Numbered from the stretch's first letter, positions 16,287 to 28,283 are shown. The stretch: 64,000 bases of DNA from Demequina activiva (GCF_016862815.1 NZ_BONR01000003.1:248001-312000), one strand, 5' to 3'. Numbers and translations: made by a program. The notes: generated from the sequence alone by a model not told the origin.

Positions 16287-17399
16287 ATGCCCACCACCGT
16301 CCTCGTCACCGGCGCCACCGGATGGCTCGGCCGCCACACCCTCGACGCGCTGGCTGGGCACAGCGGCCTCCGGGTGATCGCTGCCGCCCGAGACGCATCC
16401 CGGGTGCCGCCTGCGCACACCGCGCAGGCGCGCATCGGCGACCTCACGGATCCCACCTACCGGCACACCGTGGTGCAGGGCGTCGACGTGCTGATCCACG
16501 CCGGCACCTGGTCCAGCTTCTGGGGACATGCGTCCCACGAGCGTTCCCTGTTCCTCGAGCCGTCGATCGACCTGATCGACCGCGCCGTCGAGGCCGGGGT
16601 CGGGCGCATCGTCCTGGCCTCCACGATCGCGATCGGCACGCCTGCGCGCGCGGGAGCCACCGTGGCGGCGGCCGATGCCCCCGTCGCCCGCGGCTACTGG
16701 CCTCACCTGGACGCGATGGTCGCGGTCGAGCAGCACGCCCGGGGCGCAGCCGGCACAGGACCGGGCTCCACGACGGTCGTGTCCGCGCGGCTGGGCCACT
16801 TCGTGGGCCCGGGCCTCTCGCTCGGCCTCGTCTCCGCGCTCGTGCCGCGTCTGAGGACGCGCATGGTGCCGTGGGTGGACCGCGGCAGCGCGCGCATGCC
16901 GCTCATCGACGGCACGGACCTGGGCCGAGCGATGGCGCTCGCCGCGCTCGCGCCTGGGATCGAGGGCTACGTCCCGATCCCCATCGTGGGAGCGGAGCAG
17001 CCCACGAGTCGGGAGGCGATCTCGCACATCGCTGAGCTCGCGAACGTGCCGCGGCCCGTGTACTCCGTGCCTACGCGCGCGGCGTTCGGCTTCGCGGCTC
17101 TCATGGAGCGGCTGCATCCCGTGCTCCCGGGGACGTCGCCGTTCCTCACGCGCGCGCTCGTTCACGTGGGGCTCGACTGGCACTCGGACCCAGCGACGGC
17201 TCGCGAGCTCCTGGGCTTCGAGGCCCGGGTGGACTGGCGCGATGCCGTGGCCGCATCCGTCGCGGACAGGCGCGCGCTCGGATTCCCGTGGCCAGAGCTC
17301 ACTCAGCGACCCACGCAGCCCCTCGACTGGGTCTCCGCGCCTCAGCTCCCGAGCGGGCGGCCCAGCCCCTCCGTCCACACGCGACGCTCCACCTCGTAG
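16287..17399 (+). CDS. NAD(P)-dependent epimerase/dehydratase-like protein with altered active site
   Basis: 370 residues, extended short-chain dehydrogenase fold. The dinucleotide-binding motif GATGWLGRH is at residues 9-17 and Asp52 follows in GDLTD. The catalytic Ser112 (LASTIAIG) and Tyr137 (GYWPHLDAM) are present, but the family pattern YxxxK is broken: position 141 is Leu and 142 is Asp, with no Lys. Oxidoreductase chemistry may therefore be lost or altered. The ATG at 16287 follows ACAGGAG and is preferred over an upstream ATG. It is divergent from the ABC genes. Its last 58 bases overlap the end of the convergent carboxylesterase gene. Confidence 0.82.
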   Translation: MPTTVLVTGATGWLGRHTLDALAGHSGLRVIAAARDASRVPPAHTAQARIGDLTDPTYRHTVVQGVDVLIHAGTWSSFWGHASHERSLFLEPSIDLIDRAVEAGVGRIVLASTIAIGTPARAGATVAAADAPVARGYWPHLDAMVAVEQHARGAAGTGPGSTTVVSARLGHFVGPGLSLGLVSALVPRLRTRMVPWVDRGSARMPLIDGTDLGRAMALAALAPGIEGYVPIPIVGAEQPTSREAISHIAELANVPRPVYSVPTRAAFGFAALMERLHPVLPGTSPFLTRALVHVGLDWHSDPATARELLGFEARVDWRDAVAASVADRRALGFPWPELTQRPTQPLDWVSAPQLPSGRPSPSVHTRRSTS

Positions 17400-18856
17400 C
17401 CTGGCGCGACGCGTCGCAGCCCGTCCGCACCATAGGTGATGGTCGCGTGCTCCGGCATGTGGGGCGGGGCGTCCACGGCACCGTCGCGCACCAGCGCCAG
17501 CCAGTCCGCGTGCACCGCGTCCGCGAGGGCCTGGGGGGGATCGTCGCCCACGGCCTGCGCCACACCGTCCCGACCCAGGATGTCGAAGCCGAAGGGCACG
17601 TCGACGCAGTGCGCCGCCCCGGACACCGTGTCCGAACGCGACTCCCACCGGAAGTCGTACGCCCACGTCGGTCCGCTCCCGCGCAAGGCCGCCCAGCCCG
17701 CGACGGGCGCACGGAAGATGCCGTCCGAGACCGCCTGACCCAACGCCCAGTCCGTGCCACGCTGGGGCTCGCGAGCAGCCATGGTCTCGGCGAGGCCTTC
17801 CGGTGCACCCGCATGCCGCAGCAGCCGCGCGGCGTCCGGCTGGGGCATCGATGCCGTCGCTCCCGCGAGCGACTCGTTGAACTCGTGAGCGGTCGCGCCG
17901 ATCAGCACCGGCTTGTCCGCTCCCACCCCGGCGATCACCCCCTCCGTCACGCCATGCGGCACCACGTCGCCATCGACCACAGGTGCGAAGGGGAGGGGTT
18001 GCGCGCTGCGGTGCAGCAACCCCTCCAGTGGATCCTCGGCCGCGGGCACTGCGGCGTTCAACGCGCGGAACAGCGCGATCTCGTCGACGCTCGACATGCC
18101 GGCCACGTTCGTGCTCACGCCGAGCGACTGCGCCACCGCGCGCGCGGCCTCCCTCGCACGCTCACGCGAGACCGAGGCGTCCGCCGGCGAGATCGCGAGC
18201 GCCCGCGCGAACAGGTGCTGCGCGGAGGGCAGGGTCAGCAGCCGCATCACAGCGGCGCCGCCCGCGCTCTGCCCCGCGATGGTCACCCGCTCGGGGTCTC
18301 CGCCGAACGCGGCGATGTTGCGCTGGATCCACTCGAGTCCTGCGATCCAGTCCAGGACGCCGCGATTGGGGACAGCATCCTCCAGACATCCGAATCCCTC
18401 GAACCCCAGGCGGTAGGACAGGGTCGCGGTCACCACGCCGTCGCGAGCGAACGACTCTCCCACGTACCAGGGGCTGGCCGCAGAGCCGGCGATGAACCCG
18501 CCGCCGTGGATCCACACCAGCACGGGCAGGCCAGCTCCGCGCGACGGATCCGGGGTGGTGACGTTCACTGACAGGACGTCCTCGCCGGGGATGGAGGGCT
18601 CCGGGATGCGCGGCGGATCGTACGGGGACTCGCGCTGCGGCGTGGGGCCGAACTCCCCCGCGTCGCGCTCGCCGTCCCACGCCGCCACAGGGGCGGGCGC
18701 CGCGAAGCGCAGGGATCCCACCGGCGGCGCCGCGAACGGGATGCCACGGAAGGTCGCGTGGACGGACTCGGTGCCCCGCGCATCGGCCCGTGAGCGCCAG
18801 CGCCCGCGCACGTCGCCCGTCTCGGTGGTCACGATCGGGTCCTCAAGGTGCGCCAT
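17342..18856 (-). CDS. type B carboxylesterase
   Basis: Alpha/beta hydrolase of the cholinesterase/para-nitrobenzyl esterase family, 504 residues. Visible features: FRGIPFAAPPVGSLRF near the N-terminus, the oxyanion-hole motif VWIHGGGFIAGSA, the nucleophile Ser in TIAGQSAGGAAVM, and the likely Glu (GATAHEFNES) and His (GAAHCVDVPFGF) of the triad. There is no signal peptide, so it is probably cytosolic. The physiological ester is unknown. The start is ATG at 18854-18856, with only a weak ribosome binding site. The 3' end overlaps the convergent epimerase gene by 58 bp. Confidence 0.93.
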   Translation of the reverse strand: MAHLEDPIVTTETGDVRGRWRSRADARGTESVHATFRGIPFAAPPVGSLRFAAPAPVAAWDGERDAGEFGPTPQRESPYDPPRIPEPSIPGEDVLSVNVTTPDPSRGAGLPVLVWIHGGGFIAGSAASPWYVGESFARDGVVTATLSYRLGFEGFGCLEDAVPNRGVLDWIAGLEWIQRNIAAFGGDPERVTIAGQSAGGAAVMRLLTLPSAQHLFARALAISPADASVSRERAREAARAVAQSLGVSTNVAGMSSVDEIALFRALNAAVPAAEDPLEGLLHRSAQPLPFAPVVDGDVVPHGVTEGVIAGVGADKPVLIGATAHEFNESLAGATASMPQPDAARLLRHAGAPEGLAETMAAREPQRGTDWALGQAVSDGIFRAPVAGWAALRGSGPTWAYDFRWESRSDTVSGAAHCVDVPFGFDILGRDGVAQAVGDDPPQALADAVHADWLALVRDGAVDAPPHMPEHATITYGADGLRRVAPGYEVERRVWTEGLGRPLGS

Positions 18857-18998
18857 GACGCCACGATATCGCCGCGTGAGAACGCATCGGCCCTCACCAC
18901 TGTGCCCGCGCGAATAGGCGAAAACCCGCCCCCTCATTAGAATGAGGCCCCGTGCCCGGGGCAGGGCGCAACCAACCGCTCATCCCTGGAGTTCCCGC

Positions 18999-21316
<2,318 letters not shown>

Positions 21317-21346
21317 CGCCGCGAGCCGCGAACCGCCCCGCCTGCT

Positions 21347-21410
21347 CCAGAATTTGGCACCATTTTCATCGTCTAGGGCCCTAGACGATGAAAATGGTGC
21401 CAAATTCTGG
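21347..21410. repeat. perfect 64-bp palindrome with no loop
   Basis: Bases 21347-21378 are followed immediately by their exact reverse complement at 21379-21410. The centre is CTAGGGCCCTAG. The arms include TTTGGCACCATTTTCATC and are much richer in A and T than the surroundings. It lies between the convergent asd and lldP genes and can terminate both. In either transcript it folds into a stem of about 30 bp, far longer than a normal terminator. The 10-mer CTAGACGATG from the right arm recurs at 21427-21436, across the lldP stop codon. Confidence 0.95.
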
Positions 21411-21426
21411 GGTGGGGGGAGGGCAG

Positions 21427-23049
21427 CTAGACGATGGCCCAGGCCATGACGCCGATGATCGCCAGGCACACCGCGGCGACCGGGAGCGCACGCGTCAGCA
21501 CCTGACCCTCGCGGCCTGACAGCCCCACCGTCGCCGCTGCCGCGACCACGTTGTGCGGGCAGATGATGTTGCCGATCGCCGCGCCCGCGCCCTGTGCGCC
21601 CAGCAGCGGCACCGGGTCGAGGTCCGCTGACAGCGCCGTCTGGTCCTGGAACTCCGTGAAGAGGATGTTGGACGCAGTCGCGGATCCGGTCATGAACGTG
21701 CCGAGCGCGCCCACGAACGGGCTCAGCACGGGCCACAGCGCGCCCGTGGCGGCGGCCGCGAGCGCGAGCTCGGTGGTCATGCCGGACTCGGACATCGTGA
21801 AGGCGACCGTGACCATCGCCACCAGCGCCACGAACACGGGCACCACCTGGAAGGTCGCCTTCTCGAAGGCCAGGCCCACGTCCCGCAGCGCCGCACGCTG
21901 CCACGCCGCTCCCGCCAGGAAGGACAGCGCGAGCAGCAGGCCCGGGTGGTACAGCGGCTGGATGGACTCGGAGAAGTGACCGTACAGCTCCCAGCTCACC
22001 TCCCATGACTGCGTGGCCTCGCGCACGGGCGGCACCAGGCGCGTCACGAGCACGAGCACCACCAGCACCAGGTAGGGCGCCGATGCGGCCAGGAATCCCA
22101 TGGTCGGGTCCTGCTTCGCAGGGGCCTCGCTCGACGCCCGCTCACGGGCGGCGGGATCGACGCCAGGAGGAACGGTCCGCTCGACCACCTCGTCGGCGGC
22201 CTCGTGCACGCGCTCCTCCGCCGCGATCTGCTCCGACGCCGCTGAGGGCGGTCGACGCATGAGGACCCAGCGCACGATCAGGATGAACACGACCGCACCG
22301 CCGATCGCGCCCACGAGGCTGGGCAGCTCCGGTCCCACGAAGCGTGCGATGAGCAGGTTGGGCACGAAGAACGCCAGGTACGCCACCGCCATCCAGCGCC
22401 ATGGCGGTCCGGCCGTGGGCATGAGGGTCCCGACCATGCGGGCGACCATGAACGCGAGCACCAGGCCCGTCGCGGCCATGTACGGCGCGACCGCCCACGA
22501 CAGGTCCAACGGCGAGTAGTCCACGATCGCCAGCTGCGCGAGCGTAGGGGTGCCCACCGCGGCGAACGGCACGGCGGAGGCGTGGCCCAGCATCGCCGCG
22601 ACCACGGAGGTGACGGGCTTGAAGCCGGCCGCGACGAGGAAGGGCGCGGCGAGGGCGACCGGGGTGCCGAACCCGGCGGCACCCTCGATCAGCAGGCAGA
22701 AGAACCACACGATCAGGAGCGCCGCGACGCGCGGGTCCGGGGTGATCCGTGCCAGGCCGGCCTCGAGCGCGGAGGTCGCGCCGGTGCGCTGCTGCAGGTG
22801 GTGGATGCCCAGCGCCGGCCCGATGATGAGCATCACCGTCAGCGCCACCCACCCCGCGCGGGCGAGCACCCCCACGATGCCCTCGATCTGCGTGAAGGGA
22901 TCATCCTCGCCGCCGAAGCCGAACGCGCTCAACGCCAGCACCATGGCGCCGAAGGCCGCCGTGGCACCCGCGAGCGCAGCGGACCACTTCGCGACCACCA
23001 TCAGCAGCAGGATCGCGATGATGGGCAGGGCCGCGAGCAGGGTCAGCAC
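21427..23049 (-). CDS. lldP: L-lactate permease
   Basis: Twelve or more helix transporter that imports lactate (and possibly glycolate) with protons, 540 residues, close to the family's usual 550. Characteristic segments are EGAAGFGTPVALAAPFLVA, MLGHASAVPFAAVGTP and GTFMTGSATASNILF near the C-terminus, and AAIGNIICPHNVVAAAATV. The GTG start at 23047-23049 follows GAGGGGG. There are no lactate dehydrogenase genes next to it. Expression control is not visible. Confidence 0.94.
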   Translation of the reverse strand: MLTLLAALPIIAILLLMVVAKWSAALAGATAAFGAMVLALSAFGFGGEDDPFTQIEGIVGVLARAGWVALTVMLIIGPALGIHHLQQRTGATSALEAGLARITPDPRVAALLIVWFFCLLIEGAAGFGTPVALAAPFLVAAGFKPVTSVVAAMLGHASAVPFAAVGTPTLAQLAIVDYSPLDLSWAVAPYMAATGLVLAFMVARMVGTLMPTAGPPWRWMAVAYLAFFVPNLLIARFVGPELPSLVGAIGGAVVFILIVRWVLMRRPPSAASEQIAAEERVHEAADEVVERTVPPGVDPAARERASSEAPAKQDPTMGFLAASAPYLVLVVLVLVTRLVPPVREATQSWEVSWELYGHFSESIQPLYHPGLLLALSFLAGAAWQRAALRDVGLAFEKATFQVVPVFVALVAMVTVAFTMSESGMTTELALAAAATGALWPVLSPFVGALGTFMTGSATASNILFTEFQDQTALSADLDPVPLLGAQGAGAAIGNIICPHNVVAAAATVGLSGREGQVLTRALPVAAVCLAIIGVMAWAIV

Positions 23050-23153
23050 AGGATGCCCCCTCGAGCGTCACCGCTGATGCGAGCCCTCATGACCCCACCC
23101 TGCCACGGCCGGACCATGCGTGCGCGCGGTGCCGCGACCGCGCATCGGCGGCC

Positions 23154-24344
23154 CTAGCCGGTGCCGAGCGGGTCCGCGAGAAGGTCCCCGAACGCGATCT
23201 CCGCGGCGCCCACCATGAGCAGCTCGTCTCCCAGCTCCGCGCGCACCACGTCCAGATTGTCAGCGAGCGGAGCGAAGGCGAGATCCTCCAGGGCCGCGGC
23301 GAGGCGGTCGCCACGCAGCGCGTGGAGGGCGCTGAGGAAGCCGCCCAGCACTATCACCTCGGGGTTGAACACGGAGACGAAGGACGCCATCGCTCGGGCG
23401 AGCGTGTCGACCTGATGGTCGAGCTCGGCGCCCAGCACCGCGGACTCGGACCGCGACAGCGAGCCCTCGACATCCGCATGGTCGATGCCCGCGGCGCCGG
23501 CGGCGCGCTCGAGCCGCTGCAGGTTGACCTCGGTCTCGAGGCAGCCGGTGCGGCCGCAGTGGCACTGCTCGCCATCGGAGCGCGCGAGGGTGTGCCCCAG
23601 CTCGCCCGCGAACCCATCGGAGCCGCGCAGCACCGCGCCATCGTTCAGCACGCTGCCGCCGATGCCGGACACGGACCCGTTGAGGTAGACGAGGTTGGAG
23701 CGCCCCCGGCCGGCGCCGAACAGGGACTCCGCGACCAGCCCGGCGTTCGCATCGTTGTCGACGGCGACGGGCACCCCCAGGGCGCGCCGCAGCGGCTCCG
23801 CGATGGGCTCGTCGCGCCACAGCAGGTGCGGCGCTCGAGCGACTTCGCCGGCGCGCACCCGGACCAGGCCGGGGATCGCGACACCGGCGCCGACGGCTCG
23901 CCACGGCGTGCCGTCGAGCATGTCCGCCGAGTGCACCCGGACCACGTCCACCATCTGCTCGACGGTGGGCAGGTTCGCCATGGGCACGCGCTCACGTGCG
24001 TGCACCACGCCGCCCATCCCCACGATGCCCACGACGATCGCGTCGACATCGGGATTGATCGCGATCGTGACGACGTCGGGATCCGGCACCACGATGGGAC
24101 TGGGCCGGCCCACGGCTCCCGTGGCGGGCGCCGTCTCTCGGACCAGGCCACCGGCGACGAGGTCCGCCACCAGCACGCCGATGGTGGAGCGGTTCAGTCC
24201 GGTGGCCCGCGTGAGGTCGGCGCGGGACACGCCTTGACGGTGGTGCACGAGCGACAGCAGCGTCGAGAGGTTGTGGCGGCGCGTGGCCTCGTTGCGGCTG
24301 CCGCGACCGGCCGCGAGGGGCCGTCCGGGCGTGTGCTCCACCAT
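23154..24344 (-). CDS. xylR: ROK-family repressor, probable xylose-operon regulator
   Basis: 396 residues with an N-terminal winged helix (about 30-85: GVSRADLTRATGLNRSTIG) followed by a ROK sugar-kinase-like domain. The ROK zinc site is CHCGRTGCLE (about residue 260), preceded by GELGHTL, and the ATP-site-like segments are degenerate, as in regulators. The gene is divergent from xylA, with 125 bases between, the classic XylR arrangement. The ATG at 24342-24344 follows AAGGGAGA. It is expected to repress xylAB without xylose; inducer and operator are inferred. Confidence 0.88.
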   Translation of the reverse strand: MVEHTPGRPLAAGRGSRNEATRRHNLSTLLSLVHHRQGVSRADLTRATGLNRSTIGVLVADLVAGGLVRETAPATGAVGRPSPIVVPDPDVVTIAINPDVDAIVVGIVGMGGVVHARERVPMANLPTVEQMVDVVRVHSADMLDGTPWRAVGAGVAIPGLVRVRAGEVARAPHLLWRDEPIAEPLRRALGVPVAVDNDANAGLVAESLFGAGRGRSNLVYLNGSVSGIGGSVLNDGAVLRGSDGFAGELGHTLARSDGEQCHCGRTGCLETEVNLQRLERAAGAAGIDHADVEGSLSRSESAVLGAELDHQVDTLARAMASFVSVFNPEVIVLGGFLSALHALRGDRLAAALEDLAFAPLADNLDVVRAELGDELLMVGAAEIAFGDLLADPLGTG

Positions 24345-24381
24345 GCGCGTGCTCTCCCTTGATCGGCGGACTGCCCACATT

Positions 24382-24422
24382 TTGACAGGTCGCCCCCTGC
24401 GGCATATGTTGTAGCCAACAAC
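24382..24422 (+). promoter_or_regulatory. xylA promoter and overlapping ROK operator
   Basis: TTGACA at 24382-24387 and TATGTT at 24405-24410 are separated by 17 bp, a textbook -35/-10 pair. A dyad GTTGT-AGCCA-ACAAC at 24408-24422 overlaps the -10 element. ROK repressors bind such A/T-armed dyads, so bound XylR would block this promoter. The xylA start is 60 bases downstream. Confidence 0.7.
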
Positions 24423-24469
24423 CTAACAGATCCACCTCCCCACGGATCAATGACGATCGGAGCATCACC

Positions 24470-25660
24470 ATGGCACCCACCCCCACCCGCGAGGACAAGT
24501 TCTCGTTCGGCCTCTGGACCCTCGGCTGGGAGGCGCAGGATCCGTTCGGTTCCGCCACCCGCCCCCGCCTCGACACCGTCGAGGCCATCCACGGACTGGC
24601 CGAGGCCGGCGCCTGGGGCATCACCTTCCACGACGACGACGTGTTCCCGTTCGGCTCCTCCGACGCGGACCGCCAGAAGGCCATCGACGACCTCAAGGGC
24701 GCGTGCGACGACACGGGCATCGTGGTCGAGATGGTCACCACCAACCTGTTCAGCCACCCCGTCTTCAAGGACGGCGGCTTCACCTCGAACGACCGCGGAG
24801 TTCGCCGCTTCGCCATGCGCAAGGTGATGCGCAACATCGACCTCGCCGCAGAGCTGGGCGCCACCACGTTCGTGATGTGGGGCGGACGCGAGGGCGCCGA
24901 GTACGACTCCGCCAAGGACATCAACGCGGCGCTCGCGCGCTACCGCGAGGCCGTCAACGTCCTCGGCGACTACGTGACCGACAAGGGCTACGACATCAAG
25001 TTCGCCATCGAGCCCAAGCCCAACGAGCCCCGCGGCGACATCCTGCTGCCGACCATCGGCCACGCGATCGCGTTCATCAACACGCTCGAGCGTCCCGAGC
25101 TCGTGGGCCTCAACCCCGAGACCGGCCACGAGCAGATGGCGGGCCTGAACTACACGGCGGGGCTCGCGCAGGCTCTCGACTGCGGCAAGCTCTTCCACAT
25201 CGACCTGAACGGCCAGCGCGGCATCAAGTACGACCAGGACCTCGTGTTCGGTCACGGCGACCTGCACAACGCGTTCTCCACGGTTGACCTGCTGGAGAAC
25301 GGCAGCCCCAACGGCGGCCCCACGTACGACGGCCCGCGCCACTTCGACTACAAGCCGTCGCGCACCGAGGACAGCAAGGGCGTGTGGGAGTCCGTGCGCG
25401 CCAACATGTCGATGTACCTGCTGCTGAAGGAGCGTGCCCTGGCCTTCCGTGCGGACCCCGAGGTCCAGGAGGCCCTCGAGGAGGCCAAGGTCTACGAGCT
25501 CGGCAAGACCACGCTGGGCGAGGGCGAGTCCTACGACGACCTGCTCGCGGACCGCTCCGCGTACGAGGACTTCGACGCCGACGCCTACTTCGGCGGCAAG
25601 GGCTTCGGCTTCGTGCGTCTCCAGCAGCTGGCCTCCGAGTACCTCATGGGCGCTCGCTGA
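24470..25660 (+). CDS. xylA: xylose isomerase
   Basis: Converts D-xylose to D-xylulose, 396 residues, the short class I form usual in actinobacteria. Active-site residues are His54 and Asp57 in TFHDDD, Glu181 and Lys183 in [10 protein letters not shown], and the metal-binding region [27 protein letters not shown] completes the second metal site. The start codon follows a clear promoter. xylB starts 86 bases downstream, after an intervening hairpin. Pentose from arabinoxylan breakdown would enter here. Confidence 0.97.
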   Translation: MAPTPTREDKFSFGLWTLGWEAQDPFGSATRPRLDTVEAIHGLAEAGAWGITFHDDDVFPFGSSDADRQKAIDDLKGACDDTGIVVEMVTTNLFSHPVFKDGGFTSNDRGVRRFAMRKVMRNIDLAAELGATTFVMWGGREGAEYDSAKDINAALARYREAVNVLGDYVTDKGYDIKFAIEPKPNEPRGDILLPTIGHAIAFINTLERPELVGLNPETGHEQMAGLNYTAGLAQALDCGKLFHIDLNGQRGIKYDQDLVFGHGDLHNAFSTVDLLENGSPNGGPTYDGPRHFDYKPSRTEDSKGVWESVRANMSMYLLLKERALAFRADPEVQEALEEAKVYELGKTTLGEGESYDDLLADRSAYEDFDADAYFGGKGFGFVRLQQLASEYLMGAR

Positions 25661-25675
25661 CCCGTTCCACTCCTC

Positions 25676-25719
25676 GGTCCGCCCGCCCCACGTTCCCCCA
25701 TACGTGAGGCGGGCGGACC
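25676..25719 (+). promoter_or_regulatory. intercistronic hairpin between xylA and xylB
   Basis: GGTCCGCCCGCC at 25676-25687 pairs perfectly with 25708-25719, and an inner CACGT/ACGTG dyad shortens the loop. There is no T tract. It sits 15 bases past the xylA stop and could stabilise the xylA message or partially terminate it, giving more XylA than XylB. Confidence 0.6.
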
Positions 25720-25746
25720 CGCTTCCCCCTACTGAAAGGACGCGCG

Positions 25747-27174
25747 ATGACGCTCGTCGCAGGCATTGACTCCTCCACCCAGAGCTGCAAGGTCGTCATC
25801 CGCGACCTCGACACCGGAGACGTGGTGCGCACCGGCCGCGCCTCGCACCCCGACGGCACCGAGGTGGCGCCCGCCGCCTGGTGGGACGCGCTGCGCTCGG
25901 CGCTCGCCGAGGCCGGCGGGCTCGAGGACGTCGCCGCCGTGTCCATCGGCGGCCAGCAGCACGGGATGGTCGTGCTGGACGCGGATGGCCAGGTGATCCG
26001 GGACGCCCTGCTGTGGAACGACACCCGCTCCGCCGGCGCGGCCGCGGACCTCATCGAGGAGTTCGGCGCCGCCACGCTCGCGGAGCGCACGGGCCTGGTG
26101 CCCGTCGCATCGTTCACCTCGACCAAGCTGCGCTGGCTGCGCGACGCCGAGCCGGACAACGCCGCCCGTGTGGCCGCCGTGGCCCTGCCCCACGACTGGC
26201 TGACGTGGCGCCTGCGCGGTTACGGCCCCGCCGGCGAGTCTCCGCATGGTCCCGTGCTCGAGGAGCTGACCACGGACCGCTCGGACGCCTCGGGCACCGG
26301 ATACTGGAGCCCGGCGAGCGGCGAGTACGACCGCGACCTGCTGATCGCGGCACTGGGCCACGACGCGATCCTCCCGAAGGTGCTGGGACCGGGCGAGGCA
26401 GCTGGGACCGGCGCCCTGGGCGCCTCGAGCACGGCCGATGCGGTGGTGCTGGGACCAGGCGCCGGCGACAACGCTGGCGCCGCCCTGGGACTCGGTGCCG
26501 GCGAGGGAGACGCCGTGGTGTCCATCGGCACCTCGGGAACGGTCTTCGCCGTGACGTCCACCCCCGCTCGCGACGAGTCAGGTGCGGTCGCGGGCTTCGC
26601 GGACGCGTCAGGCGAGTTCCTCCCGCTGGTGGCGACTCTCAACGCGGCACGCGTCCTGGACGCCTTCACGCGCGTCCTGGGCGTCGACCACGACGAGCTG
26701 GGGCGCCTCGCGCTGGACGCCGAGCCTGGCGCCGGCGGCGCCGTGCTGGTGCCGTACTTCGAAGGGGAGCGCACGCCCAACCTGCCGGACGCCACGGCGA
26801 CCCTGGCGGGCCTGACGCTGGCCTCGACCACGCGCGAGAACCTCGCGCGCGCGGCGATCGAGGGCATGCTGTGCGCCCTCGCGGACGGCCTCGACGCCGT
26901 GCGCGCCCAGGGCCTGGACCCGCAGCGCCTGCTCATCGTGGGCGGCGCGGCCCAGAACCCCGCCGTGCAGGCGATCGCGGCGCAGGTGTTCGAGGTGCCC
27001 GTGGTGATCCCCGAGCCCGCCGAGTACGTCGCGCTGGGCGCCGCGGCCCAGGCTGCCTGGGCCCTCACGGGCGAGCGTCCCGACTGGCCGGTCGAGACCG
27101 TCGCGACCCCCGCGCAGGACCACCGCCCGGTGATCCGCGAGCAGTACCGCGCCGCCGCATCCGCCGTCTCCTGA
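25747..27174 (+). CDS. xylB: xylulokinase
   Basis: FGGY-family sugar kinase, 475 residues, phosphorylating xylulose to xylulose 5-phosphate. The N-terminal domain starts [15 protein letters not shown], with the substrate-binding QQHGMV (residues about 75-80) and WNDTRS. The C-terminal domain has the ATP motifs [12 protein letters not shown] and [14 protein letters not shown]. The ATG lies eight bases after GAAAGGA. It is the last gene of the xyl operon, ended by a strong terminator. Confidence 0.95.
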   Translation: MTLVAGIDSSTQSCKVVIRDLDTGDVVRTGRASHPDGTEVAPAAWWDALRSALAEAGGLEDVAAVSIGGQQHGMVVLDADGQVIRDALLWNDTRSAGAAADLIEEFGAATLAERTGLVPVASFTSTKLRWLRDAEPDNAARVAAVALPHDWLTWRLRGYGPAGESPHGPVLEELTTDRSDASGTGYWSPASGEYDRDLLIAALGHDAILPKVLGPGEAAGTGALGASSTADAVVLGPGAGDNAGAALGLGAGEGDAVVSIGTSGTVFAVTSTPARDESGAVAGFADASGEFLPLVATLNAARVLDAFTRVLGVDHDELGRLALDAEPGAGGAVLVPYFEGERTPNLPDATATLAGLTLASTTRENLARAAIEGMLCALADGLDAVRAQGLDPQRLLIVGGAAQNPAVQAIAAQVFEVPVVIPEPAEYVALGAAAQAAWALTGERPDWPVETVATPAQDHRPVIREQYRAAASAVS

Positions 27175-27191
27175 CAGCACCCCCCGACGAC

Positions 27192-27223
27192 GAAAGGGCC
27201 GGTGCGTGAGCACCGGCCCTTTC
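27192..27223 (+). terminator. rho-independent terminator of xylAB
   Basis: A perfect 13-bp stem (GAAAGGGCCGGTG at 27192-27204 with 27211-27223) has a 6-base loop and T residues inside and after the 3' arm. It lies 17 bases after xylB and directly beside the convergent tRNA-Pro gene. Confidence 0.88.
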
Positions 27224-27225
27224 TG

Positions 27226-27303
<78 letters not shown>

Positions 27304-27356
27304 GAAAACAGCCGTGTCAGGATACCGGATGGAACCCCCTGCGACCTAACTCGCCC

Positions 27357-28277
27357 CTAGCCCTCCCGGGGCATGAGCGTGAGCAGCGTCGCCTCCGGCC
27401 TGCAGGCCAGTCGGACCGGCGTGTACGGGTTGGTCCCGACCCCCGCGGAGACGTTGAGCCACACGCTGTCCTCGCCGCCGGGAGCGTCAGGTCGCGCACC
27501 CGGCCACCCGTGCAGCCCCTTGGCGCGCGAGGTGTCGAGATCGCAGTTGGTCACGAGCGCGCCGTAGCCCGGGACGCACACCTGACCGCCGTGCGTGTGG
27601 CCCGCCAGGATCACCTGCGCGCCATCGCCGCGCAGCGCCTCGAGCGCACGCAGATAGGGGGCGTGCACCACGCCGATGCGCAGCTCGCCCTCCTCGACGC
27701 CGGAACCGGGGTCCAGGGGCAGCGCGTCCCGCCCCAGATGCGGATCGTCGAGGCCCACGAAGGACACCCGACGTCCGGCCACGTCGAGCGCGCCCCGCGC
27801 GTTGTTGAGGTCGAGCCAGCCGCGGCTCGTGAGACCAGCCGTGAGCGCCTCGTGGTCGAGCTCCTCGGCGTCGCGGCGCACCCGGGTGGGAGCAGCGAGG
27901 TAGCGCAGCGGGTTCTTGGGGCGCGGGCCGTAGTAGTCGTTGGAGCCGTGGACGAACACGCCAGGAGTGCCGAGCAGCGGCTCGAGCGCCTCCAGCACCA
28001 CGGGCGCTGCATCGGCGTGTGCCATGTTGTCGCCGGTGTCCACCACGAGGTCAGGGCGAAACTGCGCGAGCGAGCGCACCCATGCGACCGTCTCGCGCCG
28101 CTGGGGCGTCAGGTGCAGGTCGGACAGGTGCAGGATGCGCAGCGGCTTCGCTCCCGGCTCGAGCACGGGTGCACTGACCTGACGCACCACGAAGGACCGC
28201 GCCTCGACCAGGCTCCACACGAGCACGCCCGCGCCCACGGCGACGGTGGCGCCTGCGGCGCGCGTCCATCCGCTCAT
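27357..28277 (-). CDS. membrane-anchored metallophosphoesterase
   Basis: 306 residues. An N-terminal hydrophobic helix (about 6-26) anchors a calcineurin-like phosphoesterase domain. Metal-binding motifs are HLSDLHL, DTGDN, the usual GNHD position read as GSND, and AGHTHGGQ. The fold and layout match YkuE/Rv3683-like enzymes; the substrate is not known. It starts six bases after the PBP gene stop and is surely cotranscribed with it. The same PBP-phosphoesterase pairing occurs in M. tuberculosis, suggesting a role in envelope metabolism. Confidence 0.9.
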   Translation of the reverse strand: MSGWTRAAGATVAVGAGVLVWSLVEARSFVVRQVSAPVLEPGAKPLRILHLSDLHLTPQRRETVAWVRSLAQFRPDLVVDTGDNMAHADAAPVVLEALEPLLGTPGVFVHGSNDYYGPRPKNPLRYLAAPTRVRRDAEELDHEALTAGLTSRGWLDLNNARGALDVAGRRVSFVGLDDPHLGRDALPLDPGSGVEEGELRIGVVHAPYLRALEALRGDGAQVILAGHTHGGQVCVPGYGALVTNCDLDTSRAKGLHGWPGARPDAPGGEDSVWLNVSAGVGTNPYTPVRLACRPEATLLTLMPREG

Positions 28278-28283
28278 CAGGGG

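Noticed and set aside
21347-21410. Palindrome as the end of an insertion sequence
   Set aside because: No transposase, no partner repeat and no target duplication are visible nearby. The two arms abut rather than flank a gene.
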